Shown piece by piece: positions 1-12,694 of a stretch of DNA of 64,000 bases; positions within the stretch are counted from its first letter, which is position 1, and each line of letters starts with the position of its first letter. Source of the DNA: Babylonia areolata (lineage: Eukaryota; Mollusca; Gastropoda; Neogastropoda; Buccinidae); contig NC_134903.1 in NCBI RefSeq assembly GCF_041734735.1, positions 4,342,821 through 4,406,820 of the forward strand, written 5' to 3'. A model generated the notes under the pieces. It was given only the letters and a program-made list of their open reading frames with translations, was not told where the DNA came from and ran no database searches. The position numbers and the translations under genes are program-made.

Positions 1-215
1 GTTTTTTTTTGCTGTCCCATCATCTGCACAGTGTTAGTGGCATTACTCCTACACCACTCATTCCAAGTCCTCTGTACATGGACCAACATGAATCTGCTGC
101 CACTGAAGACATGGACAGGACCCACCCCCAGCATGCAAGTGGAGGGGTATAGAAACTGAGGTCACTGTGAAAGCAGGGCATAAAAGTCAACATAATTTGG
201 GACATTTTAAAATGT
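1..215 (-). repeat. Dispersed repeat X/Y, window-edge copy
   Basis: Bases 1-72 match the reverse complement of about 38945-39010 at roughly 80 percent, including the shared phrase around GTGGCATTACTCC. Bases 86-205 match 974-1078 at about 75 percent, sharing GAAACTGAGGT and GCAGGGCAT. These are copies of an interspersed repeat whose class I cannot assign. The copy is cut by the window start. No reading frame was recognised. Confidence 0.5.
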
Positions 216-484
216 TTATTGATGATGAAGGAGGGAGATGACGATGATGATGATGCTGCTGCTGTGAAGGTCCATTTAGGTTGGGGACTATGCGACAGGG
301 CTGTACTCTACGCTTCCTGTCATAGTGATATCCCGGTGTCAACCAGGCCCAAGAGATACAGACACTTGCAGTGTTGGTCCGGAAGTTAGAGCAGCACACC
401 CAAAGACGCATCCATAAGTGGAATATGCTCGCCTGTGTGGTCCCAATCTTCCATTTCAGCCCATAGCACACTTAACTCTGGGTA

Positions 485-560
485 GGAGCCGGTTCCAGTG
501 GGATTCAAACCCGCATTCTCCCAGCCATCTGTCCACGATGATAACCACTTCACACGGCGG
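485..560 (-). mobile_element. Possible decayed tRNA-like SINE head
   Basis: Read on the minus strand, this segment has an A-box-like GTGGTTATCATCGTGG followed about 30 bases later by GGGTTTGAATCCC, a good B box (T-arm). The spacing suits a tRNA-derived SINE promoter. No matching SINE body is recognisable downstream, so it is a fragment at best. Confidence 0.3.
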
Positions 561-784
561 CTGGTTTGTTCTCAGTAAATTTGTTAGTTGGTGAAACACT
601 ATGCAAGTTTTAATTTTCCAACATTTCTTCCAAGACAAAGTGATGGGGCATGTTTTGTTTCCGAAATATGACCGAAAATTGAATGTTGTTGTTTTTCTTT
701 GATATGAGCAGTGTTTTCACGAGTTCACATGGTCAGGTCAGGGCATTGGATTTATGTGTCAGGTATCTTGCTTTCTTTTGATCT

Positions 785-945
785 ATATGGTTATTTATGT
801 ATTACCACACCAGTTTTCACAGCCAGAGGCCAAGCTCTAAGCATTTTACGAACACTAAGTCATTTAGAGACTAAGCTCTCTAAGTAAGTGTTTTACAAAC
901 ACAGAGTCATTTGCATAACAGGCTGTCTACCTGGGTAAAGATGCC
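785..945 (+). repeat. Dispersed repeat with CTCTAAGC-ATTTTACGAAC core
   Basis: The order of short phrases is GCCAAGCTCTAAGC, then TTTTACAAACACAGAGTCAT, then CAGGCTGTCTACCTGGGTA. The same order occurs on the minus strand at 33375-33545 and partly at 9477-9560 and 56055-56190, so this is a dispersed family. The copy holds an internal duplication of the central phrase (around 830-860 and 870-910). No coding capacity was seen. Confidence 0.5.
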
Positions 946-973
946 GATAACAGTACCTCCATGAATCTACTGA

Positions 974-1078
974 CACTACAGACTTTGACAGGACTCATCC
1001 CAAACACTGAATTGAAAGGGATCGAAACTGAGGTTACCGTGAGAGCAGGGCATGATAGGCCACAAAATTTGGGACTTT
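974..1078 (-). repeat. Second copy of repeat Y
   Basis: About 75 percent match to 86-205, starting CATGAATCT and ending AATTTGGGAC. The two copies lie about 870 bp apart in the same orientation. They could be two independent insertions or one local duplication; the intervening sequence does not decide it. Confidence 0.45.
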
Positions 1079-4000
1079 TTTAATTCTTTGTTTTTCTTTC
1101 TTTTCTTTTTTTTATGATGAAGAGTGAATTAAGCATTTAATTACAAGACTTTGGTTAATTTTTTTAAATTGTTATTTTAATTTTTTTGTCTAATTCACTG
1201 AAAGGCAGAAGGTCCACTCTGTGAAACAAAAACATTCACATACGAAATAAAACTCTCAAACTTGCTTGCTGGTTTTGATCATTTGCTTCCTGAGGTAAAG
1301 AGTGCAGGTTACAATTTATTTCCTGGGTTGTAGACTTGTTTTCTCGGTTATCCTTTCTTTGTTTTCTGGAATTTAAGACAAACCACAAGTTCTGTGAGCT
1401 GGCACAATCGCCAGTGTCTGTGAAGAGAATATGACAGTGACTGGCAGCCAGCCTTGCAATTATCATGACTCGTTAAATCAGCTTTCCAGCATGGTTAGAA
1501 ATGTCATTAAATTCAACATGCACAGAACTTGTGCCTCTCAATGTGTGTGTGGTGTAGTGTACTTCTAGTTTTAAATGGTGAAATGTTTAATAGTACTTTA
1601 CTCCAGTTGATACCAAGTTTGTAAGGTAAAGTGGTCACTGTTTGTTTGTACTGTTTTCTTGGGGAGAATTTGATCATTTGTTCTTGAAAGAAAAGATTTG
1701 TTTTCATGTGCCTGTCCCAATCCTGTTTTCCTCCTTTATAATAATTGACAATTTTTTAAAGGGTCCCCCAAAGCAGCCTGTGCTAGCAGCCCTTTGCGAA
1801 CAGTCCCAAGCAAGAAGTTTTCCCTTGGTTTGCTCAGTAGAAGAGAGAGTATCACAAATACCCATATGTGTAACTGTAAGCCATTGCAGCTTAATGATGC
1901 AGAAACTGTGGTTATTGTGTAGTTTCACATGATTTAGCCTGTATAGTGCATGAACTTCTTCGCTTGTGTACTGCCCTATGAGTTGGTAGTTTACATGGAA
2001 CATATTGGTTCAGTAAATTATCACAAACAATTGATTCCTATTTTTTTTCTTTGGATTACTGTTTAATGGAATTCAAAGTTCTCTACAACTCTGGGGGGAG
2101 AATGGAGGACAGATAAGCAGTAAGAACTTAAAGAAGATTTTGTTTGAACTGAGTGTTTCATTTTACTTGCATAGTTTGGAACATGATACATTTTTCATGG
2201 TTTCTTTCTTACCAAGCATTGCATATTTTATGTTTCTTTGTGTTTCCCATTTTATTCATATACGGTAATACGCATGTAGTGTTTGTATTCCTTGTTTTAT
2301 ACACTCTCTTGAATTGTTCTAAACATAGGCCATGAATATTTTAAAAGAATTCATGGAATTTGAGCTTGTTAAGTTCTACAAAAGTAGAGTCATTATTTTT
2401 TAAGTTTGAAAGACACCACTGAGTCTTTGTTGTTTGTCCGCAATGAATGGCCAAGGCTGTGGAGATGATGACTTGTGAATTCTTTTCAACATAAAGTGCC
2501 ACTAAGTATAAAGTGGGATTTTTTTTCTTTTCATACTTTTTTCCTCATTTCTTTTGTTCCTTTTATTTTCTGCCATGAGGATCCATTTACCCTTGTGTTT
2601 TCAAGAAACTCTTTTTTTCTTTGTTTTACTACTGTATGTACTAATTCTAGCTTAATAATTCGGCACTGTTGTATTCTTTTTTGTGTGTGCAAGATGTGCA
2701 AGTTGCCCGCTGGCATTCTTGGTTCCATGTGACAGCGTTAATACAATTCTGTGCATTATGAATGTGTGTTTGTGTAAGATTTTGGGGGGTTATCTTGTGA
2801 AAAAATGACAGAACGGTCACTGTCACTTGTGTCACTTGTTTTTTTTATGCATGAACATGACTGTGCCTGTGCCTGATTTTCTTTTTCTGGTTCTGTGTGA
2901 TTGATGTTTAGTGTTATCAGCCCTGATTTCATCTGCAGTTGGCTGGGCTGTAGTTCAAGCAACAGTGTTGGAGGAATGAGAACTTTGTTGCATAGAAATG
3001 TAGACAATGGAAAAATGTGTATCATGTGGTATGAGTGTATTTTGCTTTAAAAGATGGATTGATTTTCTTCCCCCCCCCCCCCTTTTTTTTTTGTCTCTTT
3101 GGTTTCATTGTTATAATCTGTGCCTCTGTGTATGTGCGCTTTTTTTTTCCATTGAATTAATGATACCATTACAATGTGAGGAAAAAATATCACACTGAGA
3201 GCCATTTTTACCTTTTCAGCAAGTTTCTACTCCTTGGCTTGGATGTGTGGTGGAAATGAACTAGTTGTATAACAGCATGTTGTTTGAGTTTGACATGAAG
3301 TGCATAAAAATATTATGCTTTGTGGTATGGATGACTGAGTCTGTGAATCCTGGAGAAATGGCACATTCGTGAATTCAAATGAATATGAATCTTTGATCTT
3401 TAGTAGAAAATGTTGCACTGTTGTGTTATGATTAACAAAACAAACAAAAATTGTCCTTCAGTTTGTGTGTGTGTGTGTGTGTGTGTGTTCATCCAAATGT
3501 CGCATTTTGTGGAAGTAGTGTTTGCACTGTGTGGACACATGGAAGGGAAGGTGAGAGAGAGGAGATTTCTGTCATTTAATTTTGATGTGTTTGTTGAGAG
3601 CATTGGAATGATGCTCAGAACATGTTCAGCTCTGTGTGATCTAAGAAAATTATGAGATGATTAAATGGCTCTTTTGGGTTATAATTTTGGATGCTTTTGT
3701 CCTTACAACGAATGGCAGTCTTTGCAGTTCAGAATGGATCAACTCTTCATTGTGCATGACTGTGTTTTCCCTTGAGCTTATTCACAAAATCCCTGCAAAC
3801 ACACAAACATTTGTCATAGAATAAATTTGTGTAACAAAGTAAAAAAACAACAACAAAAAACAGTGCTTGAAAAAAGTAAACCTGATCTGAAGGGAAAACA
3901 CTTGGCTGTACATATGGCTTTTGCAAATATCTGGGAAACAGAACAAACATGTGGCAGAAGCTGCGTGTAAATTACATCTGTGTTTTTCACAGGGATACCT

Positions 4001-4088
4001 TTACTCCTTCACTGCTGTTCAGCGAAGTCTGTCGCCTCACAGTGACTTAGCTTACATGATACAAGTAACTTACAAGTAGCTTACAATT
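1079..4088. other. No gene recognised
   Basis: AT-rich, T-run-rich sequence with no coding frame longer than about 100 codons that resembles a protein. It includes a short C/T homopolymer block near 3071-3092 and a TG microsatellite at 3463-3489. Composition resembles intron or 3' UTR. It may belong to a gene to the left of the window, but nothing shows it. Confidence 0.5.
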
Positions 4089-4468
4089 GGAGTGATGGCC
4101 TAGAGGTAACGCGATCGCCTAGGAAGCGAGAGAATCTAAGCGCATTGGTTCATGACTTAGCCGCCGATATTTTCTCCCCCTCCACGAGACCTCGAGTGGT
4201 GGTCTGGACGCTAGTCATTTGGATGAGACGATAAACTGAGGTCCCGTGTTCAGCGTGCACCTAGCGCACGTAAAAGAACTCACGACAAGAAAAGGGTTGA
4301 TCCTGGCTAAATTCTGTAGAAAGGAAAAACATATGAAACTGCACGCAGGAAAAAATACAAAAAAATGGGTGGCGCTGTAGTATGACGATGTGCTGACCCT
4401 GGGAAGAGCAGCCCAAATTTCACAGAGAGAAATCTGTTGTGATAAAAAGAAATACAAATACAAAATAC
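4089..4468 (+). mobile_element. SINE family 1, near full length
   Basis: The tRNA-like head contains the A box TGGCCTAGAGGTAACGCG; its B box is decayed (GGTTCATGAC where other copies have GGTTCGAATC). The body holds the shared core GAGACGATAAACTGAGGTCC and the segment ending TTCTGTAGAAA. The 3' end is AATCTGTTGTGATAAAAAG followed by a simple AATACAA tail. Other copies lie at 10145, 16120, 25197 and 51627. Presumably transcribed by RNA polymerase III when young. Confidence 0.85.
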
Positions 4469-5038
4469 AAAAACTTGTCAGTAACCATTCTGGACTCGCA
4501 ATGACTTAACATACAAGTAACGTGTCGGTCACCACTCTTTATCCCAACTTTCCTCTTGGAACTGCATGTTTTGTTCAGCTCAGTTCAATTTCACTACTTA
4601 AAAGGAATGATTCAGCGCTTGTAACTTTTAGAGGCGTTTGATTGGCTAAGAGCAGACCGGGCAAGACAGGTCATCTTTTCACTGTTAGCCACGCGAAATT
4701 TGGCCAAGAAGAGCAGACCGATAGACCTAGTTTGCATCAGTTTGACATGGTACAGTATATGTATCACCAAACATGGAGTATAGTAAAAAAACAACAACAA
4801 ACTCCTTTTAGATTGATGTCATGTGGATCTTATTTGCCAATGTTCAACAGTGAAGCTTAAGATGTCAGTAGCCAGAGGAACTCCTACCCAAACTAGGTTA
4901 AATAGTGTGAAATCAATCTTGATTACAATTGAATTAGACCCCAAGAGTCAGATTGAGAACAGTGAAAGGCAGAGTTTGGGACTTGAGTACCAAACGACGT
5001 CTGAAAATCTTTTTCTGTGTACATTTTCCTGTTCACAC

Positions 5039-5070
<32 letters not shown>

Positions 5071-5545
5071 TGAAATGCCTTTAATAAAGAACTATTGAAT
5101 TGTGAAATGAATATGTTATTGAAGCAATCTGACAAAATGACAAGGAAAAAGAATGAAACAGAGTGGAGAAAAATGGGAAGAGAATACGTACAAGGGTATG
5201 TAGATGGTAAAACTTAAAAGATGTTGGGTCTGGAATTCATGTAATCATTACTGGATTTCACACACAAAACAGGAAGTGCCACAAAGTAAAGCAAACAGAC
5301 ACACACACACACACACACATACACCCCCACCCCCTCCACAAAAAAACATACACCCCACCTGCACCCCCCCCCCCCCACACACACACACACAAACATACAC
5401 CTCCACCCCCACCCCCTGCCTGTCCCCCCGCACCAGCACCATTCAACAAAACTCACTGCATTTGAAAGACCAACAAAAAGTGCTGAAAACTGAACACTGG
5501 TTCCCAAAAATCTACCAATCTTCTTTGTCAGAGGTGTAACAGACT

Positions 5546-5582
<37 letters not shown>

Positions 5583-6869
5583 CAGTGTTTGGTATGGAAA
5601 TTGGTTATTCTGGTCTTGGAGAAAGTACGGATTTTTGTTGTTGTTTTTTGGGGGGGTTTGGGGGTTGTTGTTTTTTTGTTTTGGTTTGTTGTTGTTTTTG
5701 TCACATCTGTGGAAACCCAGAACAAAATGATAAACAAAACTATCATCTGAATCCACTTTGATCTTTCATCTGTAGTTGCAACACTGTAAGATAATAATAA
5801 ATAGACAAAGCTGTTATTTGCGTTTACATTGTGAGGTAAGAGAGCCAGTTCTTTTCTACTCCCATGGACATAGTTTGTAATTAATGCCGATGTAAAATGG
5901 GGTAAACAGGACTTTTTTTTAATTACTTTATTAATATACTCGGTCCAACCATCAGCAATGCTCCAAAGTGCTGCAAAATCTTTAACTCGACTGAAGTCGC
6001 ATTGGAACAAGATGCAAATCGATGTTGCAAGGGAGACAATCCAGCAGCTCTGATACGAGTGATAATCCCTGTGCGACATGATCTTTCTGTTCTCTCGCGA
6101 TCCTCTTTCTTGCTTCTGAAGATGCGTGTGTCGTTGTTCGTGAGCGTTTGAATCTGTGCGTGCACATATAATGTCTTAGCAAGGATATGAGACACACGCT
6201 TGGACATGCATTCGACCCTCGCCCAAAGCCTGGGGCTGAGCCTGGAGATTTAGGCTGCTTGGGTGTAGCTGGGTCGGGCGCAGCTTGGTCGGTGCACAGT
6301 GTGGGGGTGGCCGCGTGGCGGTGTGTGTGTTTGTGTGTGTGTGTCGTGTGTGTGTCGTGTGTGTGTGTGTGTATCCGTGAGAGAGAGAGAGAGAGCGAGC
6401 GAGCGAAAATCAGTGAGTGGCCATCCGATTTATTCGTAATAGGGGAGGCTATCGAAAAGCATCCCGTCTATTGTCACTACCCTTGTTAGCTCCCTTGGGG
6501 GGGGGGGGGATCCCAAAATTAATCCTCGTTTTCGATGGATATATTTTTATTTTTATTTCTGTTTATATCATTGTAGCGTTTTGCATGAAGGTGATCACTT
6601 GGGGCTCTTGGACCATCCACTGCCGAGCTTCTCTCGAGCATTTCTGAAACAGAAATCCGCAGCAAGCACCCAGTCACTGTGACGTGGCCAGCCGCGTGCC
6701 AAGTGCGCGCAAGGCAAGCACGCATTGACACACACGCACGCGTGCGCGCATACACACATCATTCATTCATCATTCATTTTGCCCATCGCTCCTGGTGGGT
6801 TGTCGTTGTCCTGTCCCTCCTGGCAAGGGTGGGGGCGGGCGCATACACACACGATATTCCTTTATGTCT

Positions 6870-6871
<2 letters not shown>
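4469..6871. other. No gene recognised; simple repeats
   Basis: Holds AC runs at 5036-5071 and about 5299-5405 (with a C13 stretch), a poly-T run at 5548-5579 and a TG/AG-rich block at 6325-6405. Bases 5980-6350 are richer in CpG than the surroundings and could be regulatory or a non-coding first exon, but no splice site or frame supports this. Confidence 0.4.

Positions 6872-6932
<61 letters not shown>
6872..6932 (+). repeat. GT microsatellite
   Basis: Nearly pure GT dinucleotide run of about 60 bases, following a short CA-rich stretch at 6722-6760. Frames with long CVCVCV strings here are artefacts of the dinucleotide. Confidence 0.95.
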
Positions 6933-6934
<2 letters not shown>

Positions 6935-7254
6935 CGTTTCTTTGTGTCTCAAGTTTCTTTCCGATTATTTCTCAGTTTTATCAGTTTTGTACACAGTGTT
7001 ATCCACAGTTCTCCAACCTACCTTTCTGTATATCTTTCTTTTGAGTTGATCATTGTTCTCTCGATCCTCTTTGATTGTGAATCTATTTGTCTCTCATTAT
7101 TTCTCTCTTCTTTCTCTTAGTCCGGGTGTTTGCGTGCTTCTTCGTCAATCTTCTTCAGTTGTGGTCCAGGTTTCGGTTCATGCATTCTGAGCACAGTTCA
7201 TGATGATATACAGGAAGCTGACTGTGGTGGAATCGACAGAGCGCCGAGTTGGCA

Positions 7255-8394
7255 GTCACTTACATCCTGACCTGTAAGTTCTGTCTCGGCATCACAATGA
7301 CTGATATCCTGACCAGCTGTAAGCTCTGTCATATCTCAGTGAGGTGACAGCCCTTCACTGACTGACATCCTGACCTGTAAGCTGAGTCATCACAGTGAGG
7401 TGACAGCCCTTCACTGACATCCTGACCTGTGAGCTGAGTCCTCTCACAGTGAGGGCACAGCCCTTCACTGACATCCTGACCTGTGAGCTCTGTCTCATCA
7501 CAGTGAGGTGACAGCCCTTCACTGACATCCTGACCTGTAAGCTGAATCCTCTTACAGTGAGGTGACAGCCCTTCACTGACATCTTAATCTGTGAGCTGAG
7601 TCCTGTCACAGTGAGGTAACAACCCTTCACTGACATCCTGACCTGTGAGTTGAGTCCTATCACAGTGAGGTGACAGCCCTTCACTGACATCCTGACCTGT
7701 AAGCTGAATCCTCTTACAGTGAGGTGACAGCCCTTCACTGACATCCTGACCTGTAAGCTGAATCCTCTTACAGTGAGGTGACAGCCCTTCACTGACATCC
7801 TGACCTGTAAGCTGAGTCATCACAGTGAGGTAACAGCCCTTCACTGACATCCTGACCTGTAAGCTGAATCCTCTTACAGTGAGGTAACAGCCCTTCGCTG
7901 ACATCCTGACCTGTAAGCTGAATCCTCTTACAGTGAGGTGATAGCCCTTCCCTGACATCCTGACCTGTAAGCTGAATCCTCTTACAGTGAGGGGACAGCC
8001 CTTCGCTGACATCCTGACCTGTAAGCTGAATCCTCTTACAGTGAGGGGACAGCCCTTCGCTGACATCCTGACCTGTAAGCTGAATCCTCTTACAGTGAGG
8101 TGACAGCCCTTCCCTGACATCCTGACCTGTAAGCTGAATCCTCTTACAGTGAGGTGACAGCCCTTCCCTGACATCCTGACCTGTAAGCTGAATCCTCTTA
8201 CAGTGAGGGGACAGCCCTTCACTGACATCCTGACCTGTAAGCTGAATCCTCTTACAGTGAGGTGACAGCCCTTCACTGACATCCTGACCTGTAAGCTGAA
8301 TCCTCTTACAGTGAGGGGACAGCCCTTCACTGACATCCTGACCTGTAAACTGAATCCTCTTACAGTGAGGGGACAGCCCTTCACTCACTGACCA
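7255..8394 (-). repeat. 54-bp minisatellite array, about 20 copies
   Basis: Unit of 54 bp (some shortened to about 48) built around CATCCTGACCTGTAAGCTGA and CAGTGAGGTGACAGCCCTTC. The leftmost copies are degenerate and the right half is nearly uniform. Because 54 is a multiple of three, a long frame stays open on the minus strand (18-residue repeats with MSVKGCHLTV); this is a by-product of the array, not a gene. On the minus strand the unit shares an identical 34-bp stretch with the 45-bp unit at 30433-31500. Confidence 0.97.
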
Positions 8395-8424
8395 GCATTC
8401 CCGTCAGCAGCAGTCAGGGGGTTA

Positions 8425-8575
8425 ATAATAATAGCAATGTTTGTGATGATAATGATAATAATAATGATAATAATGATGGTGATGATAATAATGATGATGA
8501 TAATGATGGTAATAATAATAATAATAATGATGATGATGATAATAATTATAATAATAATAATGATAAGAATGTTAA
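8425..8575 (+). repeat. AAT/GAT trinucleotide-rich tract
   Basis: Imperfect run of ATA, GAT and AAT triplets next to the 54-bp array. Simple repeat with no coding meaning. Confidence 0.9.
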
Positions 8576-8734
8576 AAGATGCTTGAGAGTGTGGTTCGAT
8601 TCTCTTCCAAGAGAGAGAGAGGGGAACAGACAGGGGGATATAGGATCAGCTAATCATGCACTCACTCACTCTCTCCTCACATCAATAGCAGGGCCACATG
8701 GAGTGGTTTTTATAGAGTGTTTACTTTACAATAC

Positions 8735-8845
8735 AGCACACAGTAAAAAGTTCACCCTACACCTAAAGCAGCACCTATAAGCAGCACATAGTAAAAGTTC
8801 ACCCTACACCTAAAGCAGCACCTATAAGCAGCACACAGCCCAACA
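8735..8845 (+). repeat. 48-bp direct duplication
   Basis: The phrase GTTCACCCTACACCTAAAGC is repeated at a 48-base spacing, with the flanking CAGCACCTATAAGCAGCACA. Only two copies are present, so this is a young tandem duplication or an incipient minisatellite. Confidence 0.85.
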
Positions 8846-8959
8846 GGGATTTCCTTGCTCCTCACATCACTGATCAGTCAGTCACCCTGTGTCAGTCAGT
8901 TCTTCTGGGAGACAGCTAAGAACTGAGTGTGCTGACTGGTTTTATCCACTGACCTATAA

Positions 8960-9319
8960 ACACAACTCCCACGTTCACTCGTATGCACACGAGTGGGCTT
9001 TTACGTGTATGACCGTTTTTACCCCGCCATGTAGGCAGCCATACTCCGTTTTCGGGGGTGTGCATGCTGGGTATGTTCTTGTTTCCATAACCCACCGAAC
9101 GCTGACATGGATTACGGGATCTTTAACGTGCGTATTTGATCTTCTGCTTGCATATACACACGAAGGGGGTTCAGGCACTAGCAGGTCTGCACATATGTTG
9201 ACCTGGGAGATCGTAAAAATCTCCACCCTTCACCCACCAGGCGCCGTCACCGTGATTCGAACCCCGGACCCTCAGATTGAAAGTCCAACGCTTTAACCAC
9301 TTGGCTATTGCGCCCGTCA
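8960..9319 (-). mobile_element. SINE family 3, near full length
   Basis: On the minus strand it begins TGACGGGCGCAATAGCCAAG and carries the A box AGTGGTTAAAGCG and the B box GGTTCGAATC. The body contains GATCTCCCAGGTCAACATA, the AAATACGCACGTTAAAGATC segment and the terminal palindrome-like ACTCGTGTGCATACGAGT. The usual GAA-repeat tail is missing here; the element ends at AACGTGGGAGTTG. Its short minus-strand frames are not genes. Confidence 0.92.
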
Positions 9320-9476
9320 GGGAGTATGGGTGAGGAGGGAGGGTGGCGCGGGTGTCGGCGCAACCTCAAAGACTGGGCTTTGGACGGAGCGGGAAGGGAG
9401 ATAAGAAGGAGGGGTGGGGAGGGGGGAGGGGACAGAGTGTGGGTGGTGGGGGTGACACTGCTGGCACACTATAACA

Positions 9477-9585
9477 AGTAAAAGAAGCGGGACATATATC
9501 AGCGCTTTCCTCATTGCGCAAAGCACTTTACAATCCACACAGACTCGCATACGAAACACACTTTGTCCTCAACTCACAATCATGC

Positions 9586-9625
<40 letters not shown>

Positions 9626-9740
9626 TGCGCATACAAATTCGGACATGCATACATACACAACATGCATGCATACATGCATACATACACAACATGCATGCAT
9701 ACATGCATACATACATACATACATACATGCATACATACAT
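9477..9740 (+). repeat. Repeat fragment plus TA and CATA microsatellites
   Basis: Bases 9477-9560 contain AGCGCTTTCCTC and CAAAGCACTTTACAATCCAC, resembling the AGCGCTTT dispersed repeat at 56055. They are followed by a TA run (about 9589-9620) and an imperfect CATA/CATG run (about 9640-9740). Confidence 0.7.
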
Positions 9741-10144
9741 TCGACACACACACAATACAGCGTTACAAACATACCTGCACAATCAACGAACTACTTTCAC
9801 AGTGTATGAGAGAGGGTCCAGAGGAAGTGCTACTGGAAGAGGAAATGCTGTGAGAACACAGACAATACTTGGCACACCACGCGCCACAGTTGTCGCCATA
9901 TTCTGATGCAGTTGGCGGCCTCCGTCTCAGTGTCTTCAAACTTAGTCAAACATGCCCATCTGTCAGCATGTGCTACGGTTCAGGAGGCTGACAGGCCGGA
10001 CTGGAGTAGTGATCGTCAGTTATGATAATGAATAGTACCTACACTGGCGCAAAACTCTCCAAGTAGGTGCTGAGCGCCTCCCTTGACCTATAGCAATGAA
10101 TGCCATGTACATCAGTACATACATACATACATACATACATATAT
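9741..10144. other. No gene recognised
   Basis: No protein-like frame and no repeat family recognised, apart from a CATA run at about 10112-10143 that leads into the next SINE. Confidence 0.4.
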
Positions 10145-10570
10145 ACTGTATTGTATTTCTCTTTTTTGTCACAACAGATTTCTCTGTGTGAAATTCGGGC
10201 TGCTCTCCCCAGGGAGAGCGCGTCGCTACACTGAGAGCGCCACCTCTTTTTTTTTTCTTTTTTTTCCTGCGTGCAGTTAATATTTGTTTTTCCTATCGAA
10301 GTGGATTTTTCTACAGAATTCTGCCAGGGACAACCCTCAGTTTGTTGCCGTGGGTTATTTTACGTGCGTTAAGTGCGGCATGCTGCACACCGGGGGACCT
10401 TGGTTTATCGTCTCCGGATCCGAATGACTAGCGTCCGGACCACCATTCAAGGTCAAGTGGAGGAGGAGAAAATACTGGCGACTGTACCGTGATTTGAACC
10501 GGCACGGTGCGCTCAGATTCTCTAGTCTTGCAGACTTCCCGCCAGGCGAACACGTTACCGGCCCAAGATA
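10145..10570 (-). mobile_element. SINE family 1, full length
   Basis: Reverse-strand copy. The 3' end at the left reads (as the reverse complement) TCTGTTGTGACAAAAAAGAG with an AATACAA-like tail. The central core is clear around 10300-10430 and the tRNA-like head around 10480-10570, with a B box seen as TGATTTGAACCGG on the + strand. The head has drifted more than the body. Confidence 0.85.
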
Positions 10571-10633
10571 CTAATAACAGATTTGCAGATATGAGCAAAA
10601 AGAAAAGAAAAACAACAACCCAAAAATATGTCA

Positions 10634-10664
<31 letters not shown>

Positions 10665-10990
10665 TCGAGCACGTGAAAACTTCAATAAAGGGGGAGAAAG
10701 GGTCGGGAAAGTCGGGACTATGGGTAGGAACACAGACAATACCTTTATTTTTCTTTTTGATAAGGCAAAGTGTGCTTCCGAGTTGTTCAAACGTCCGACT
10801 TTATCCTGAGAGAAAGCGTGACAACACATTATAATTGCTTCTGGGTTGCGGATGGTCTAAAAGTGTAACGCAGTGTAAAATCGATCACCTTATAGTTCCC
10901 GGTGTCAAGTCAGTTGAGTGTTTTGAACTCCGGAGATAAGAAATGTGGGACGCTTGGAGCCGTAATAGATAAAATAGGTCACAAAAGAGG

Positions 10991-11053
<63 letters not shown>

Positions 11054-11675
11054 CTCCCTGTGTGGGGAGGAGGGGGGAGGAGGGGTAAGTGAAGGTGTCG
11101 GAGCATGGAAAGGGGAATGCAGTAAGGTTGGCCAAGGGGAATAAGTGAGGCTGGGCCAGGTACTGCAAAACTGAACTTTTTGGTTCGCACACCAACACCA
11201 ACGCCTCTGCCATTAGCATCTTTGTACAACGACCATAAAGTCAAGCGCCGAGTGCAATGATAATTCCACTTATCAATGTCATATGCAATGCAAACGTTAC
11301 AATTCGTGAAAACTACGTAAGCGTTCGATCGACTCTGCCGGATATGCCGGCTTAATTGAGTTCAGTGTTTGGGGATATCACAAACTGAAATATTCTGCCA
11401 GTGATTACAGTTTCGACTGATGATATCGAGAGGCGAATATGAATAATAGTTGCATTTCATTTAGCACTGCGTTTTCACACAGACTGAGCAAATCAGATAT
11501 TGAAGACAGTCTGAACAAATTATTCCAAGTCATATGACCCGGTGATCTGTTTCAACGGTTAACAACTGAAGCCAACTTGAAGCGTCATCTCTAAAAGGTT
11601 GCACAACGTGACGATACCTGACCTCAACAGTGAGGTGAAATGGTACACGAGATACCAGAGTAGCAGCAAATCAGT
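10571..11675. other. No gene; CA and CG dinucleotide tracts
   Basis: A CA then CG run occupies 10630-10665 and a pure CA run of about 58 bases 10991-11048, followed by a G-rich strand (11050-11100). The remainder (11100-11675) shows no repeat family or protein-like frame that I recognise. Confidence 0.6.
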
Positions 11676-11907
11676 TTAACTCACTCAGTGCGGCCAGTCC
11701 TCTCTTCTCCTCTACACAGACCCCTCGGATGTCCAGTGGGTGTCTGAATGACCCAACCTTTAGCTTCCGTCGTCAGAATTGTGGTATTCTTTGTCCACAT
11801 TCACGTCTTCAGTATAAGAGCCTTCCGCTTGCAATATTTTGATGATGGTAATTGGGGTGAAACGCTGTTAACGTCGTCTCTTTCGCCGTTCGTATGGAGA
11901 GAGTTAA
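11676..11907 (+). mobile_element. TTAA-flanked MITE, copy 1
   Basis: 232 bp including TTAA at both ends. The ends are inverted: it starts TTAACTCACTCAGTGCGGCC and ends GGAGAGAGTTAA, so both ends read TTAACTC-N-CTC. The interior is non-coding and nearly identical to copies at 44980, 49342 and 51072. TTAA target duplication and short inverted ends are the signature of piggyBac-type non-autonomous elements; no transposase is present in the window. Confidence 0.92.
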
Positions 11908-12288
11908 GAGGATGCTCAGTCCCCGTCCGCCGGACTCAGTCGGGCGCGGTGAATTTCAGGAGCACCGTGATGCTTGCCAGGTCAGTTTGAACTGAGTTAA
12001 CTAGTTTTCAAGTCAACTCGGCACCCCGTTGCATGTGCTTTAGGAAGCTATTTTCAAGGAAAAGAAAGCTAGTGTAGAGAATAACAAATGAAAAGTGAAT
12101 TACGTCGTTAATTTCCGTTTCAAGTTGTTAACCAGTTCCATACTATGATAAGTTATAATTGTGAGTCGCAACATGAAACTGACAATGCCGCCATGATTCC
12201 GATTTCGAATTGGACAAAAAATTGAGTAACGGGTCCTGCCACTGACACACGCGGGCTGCATTGACACACTGACACACTGGCACGCACG

Positions 12289-12375
<87 letters not shown>

Positions 12376-12386
12376 ACACACACACA

Positions 12387-12463
<77 letters not shown>

Positions 12464-12535
12464 ACTGACCGCCGGCAGGGCACACACACACACACACACA
12501 CACCGTCACACGCACTCACCGTGATCGGGCACACA

Positions 12536-12592
<57 letters not shown>

Positions 12593-12606
12593 CACTGGCA
12601 CACCGC

Positions 12607-12692
<86 letters not shown>
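12289..12692 (+). repeat. Long interrupted CA microsatellite block
   Basis: About 400 bp of CA repeats broken by short unique islands such as CTGACTGACCGCCGGCAGGG (about 12462-12480), a CGTCACACGCACTCACCGTG island near 12504 and GGCACTGGCACACCG near 12591. Several islands begin after CACTG, suggesting that a larger CA-plus-island unit has been duplicated. Confidence 0.95.

Positions 12693-12694
<2 letters not shown>

Noticed and set aside
5214-5756. A 180-codon minus-strand frame
   Set aside because: Made of translated poly-T, CA and G/C runs (K13, VCVCV, GGGG); low complexity only.
7584-8384. A 266-codon minus-strand repeat frame
   Set aside because: Same reason with a 54-bp unit; two of three minus-strand frames are open, which is expected for a stop-poor repeat.
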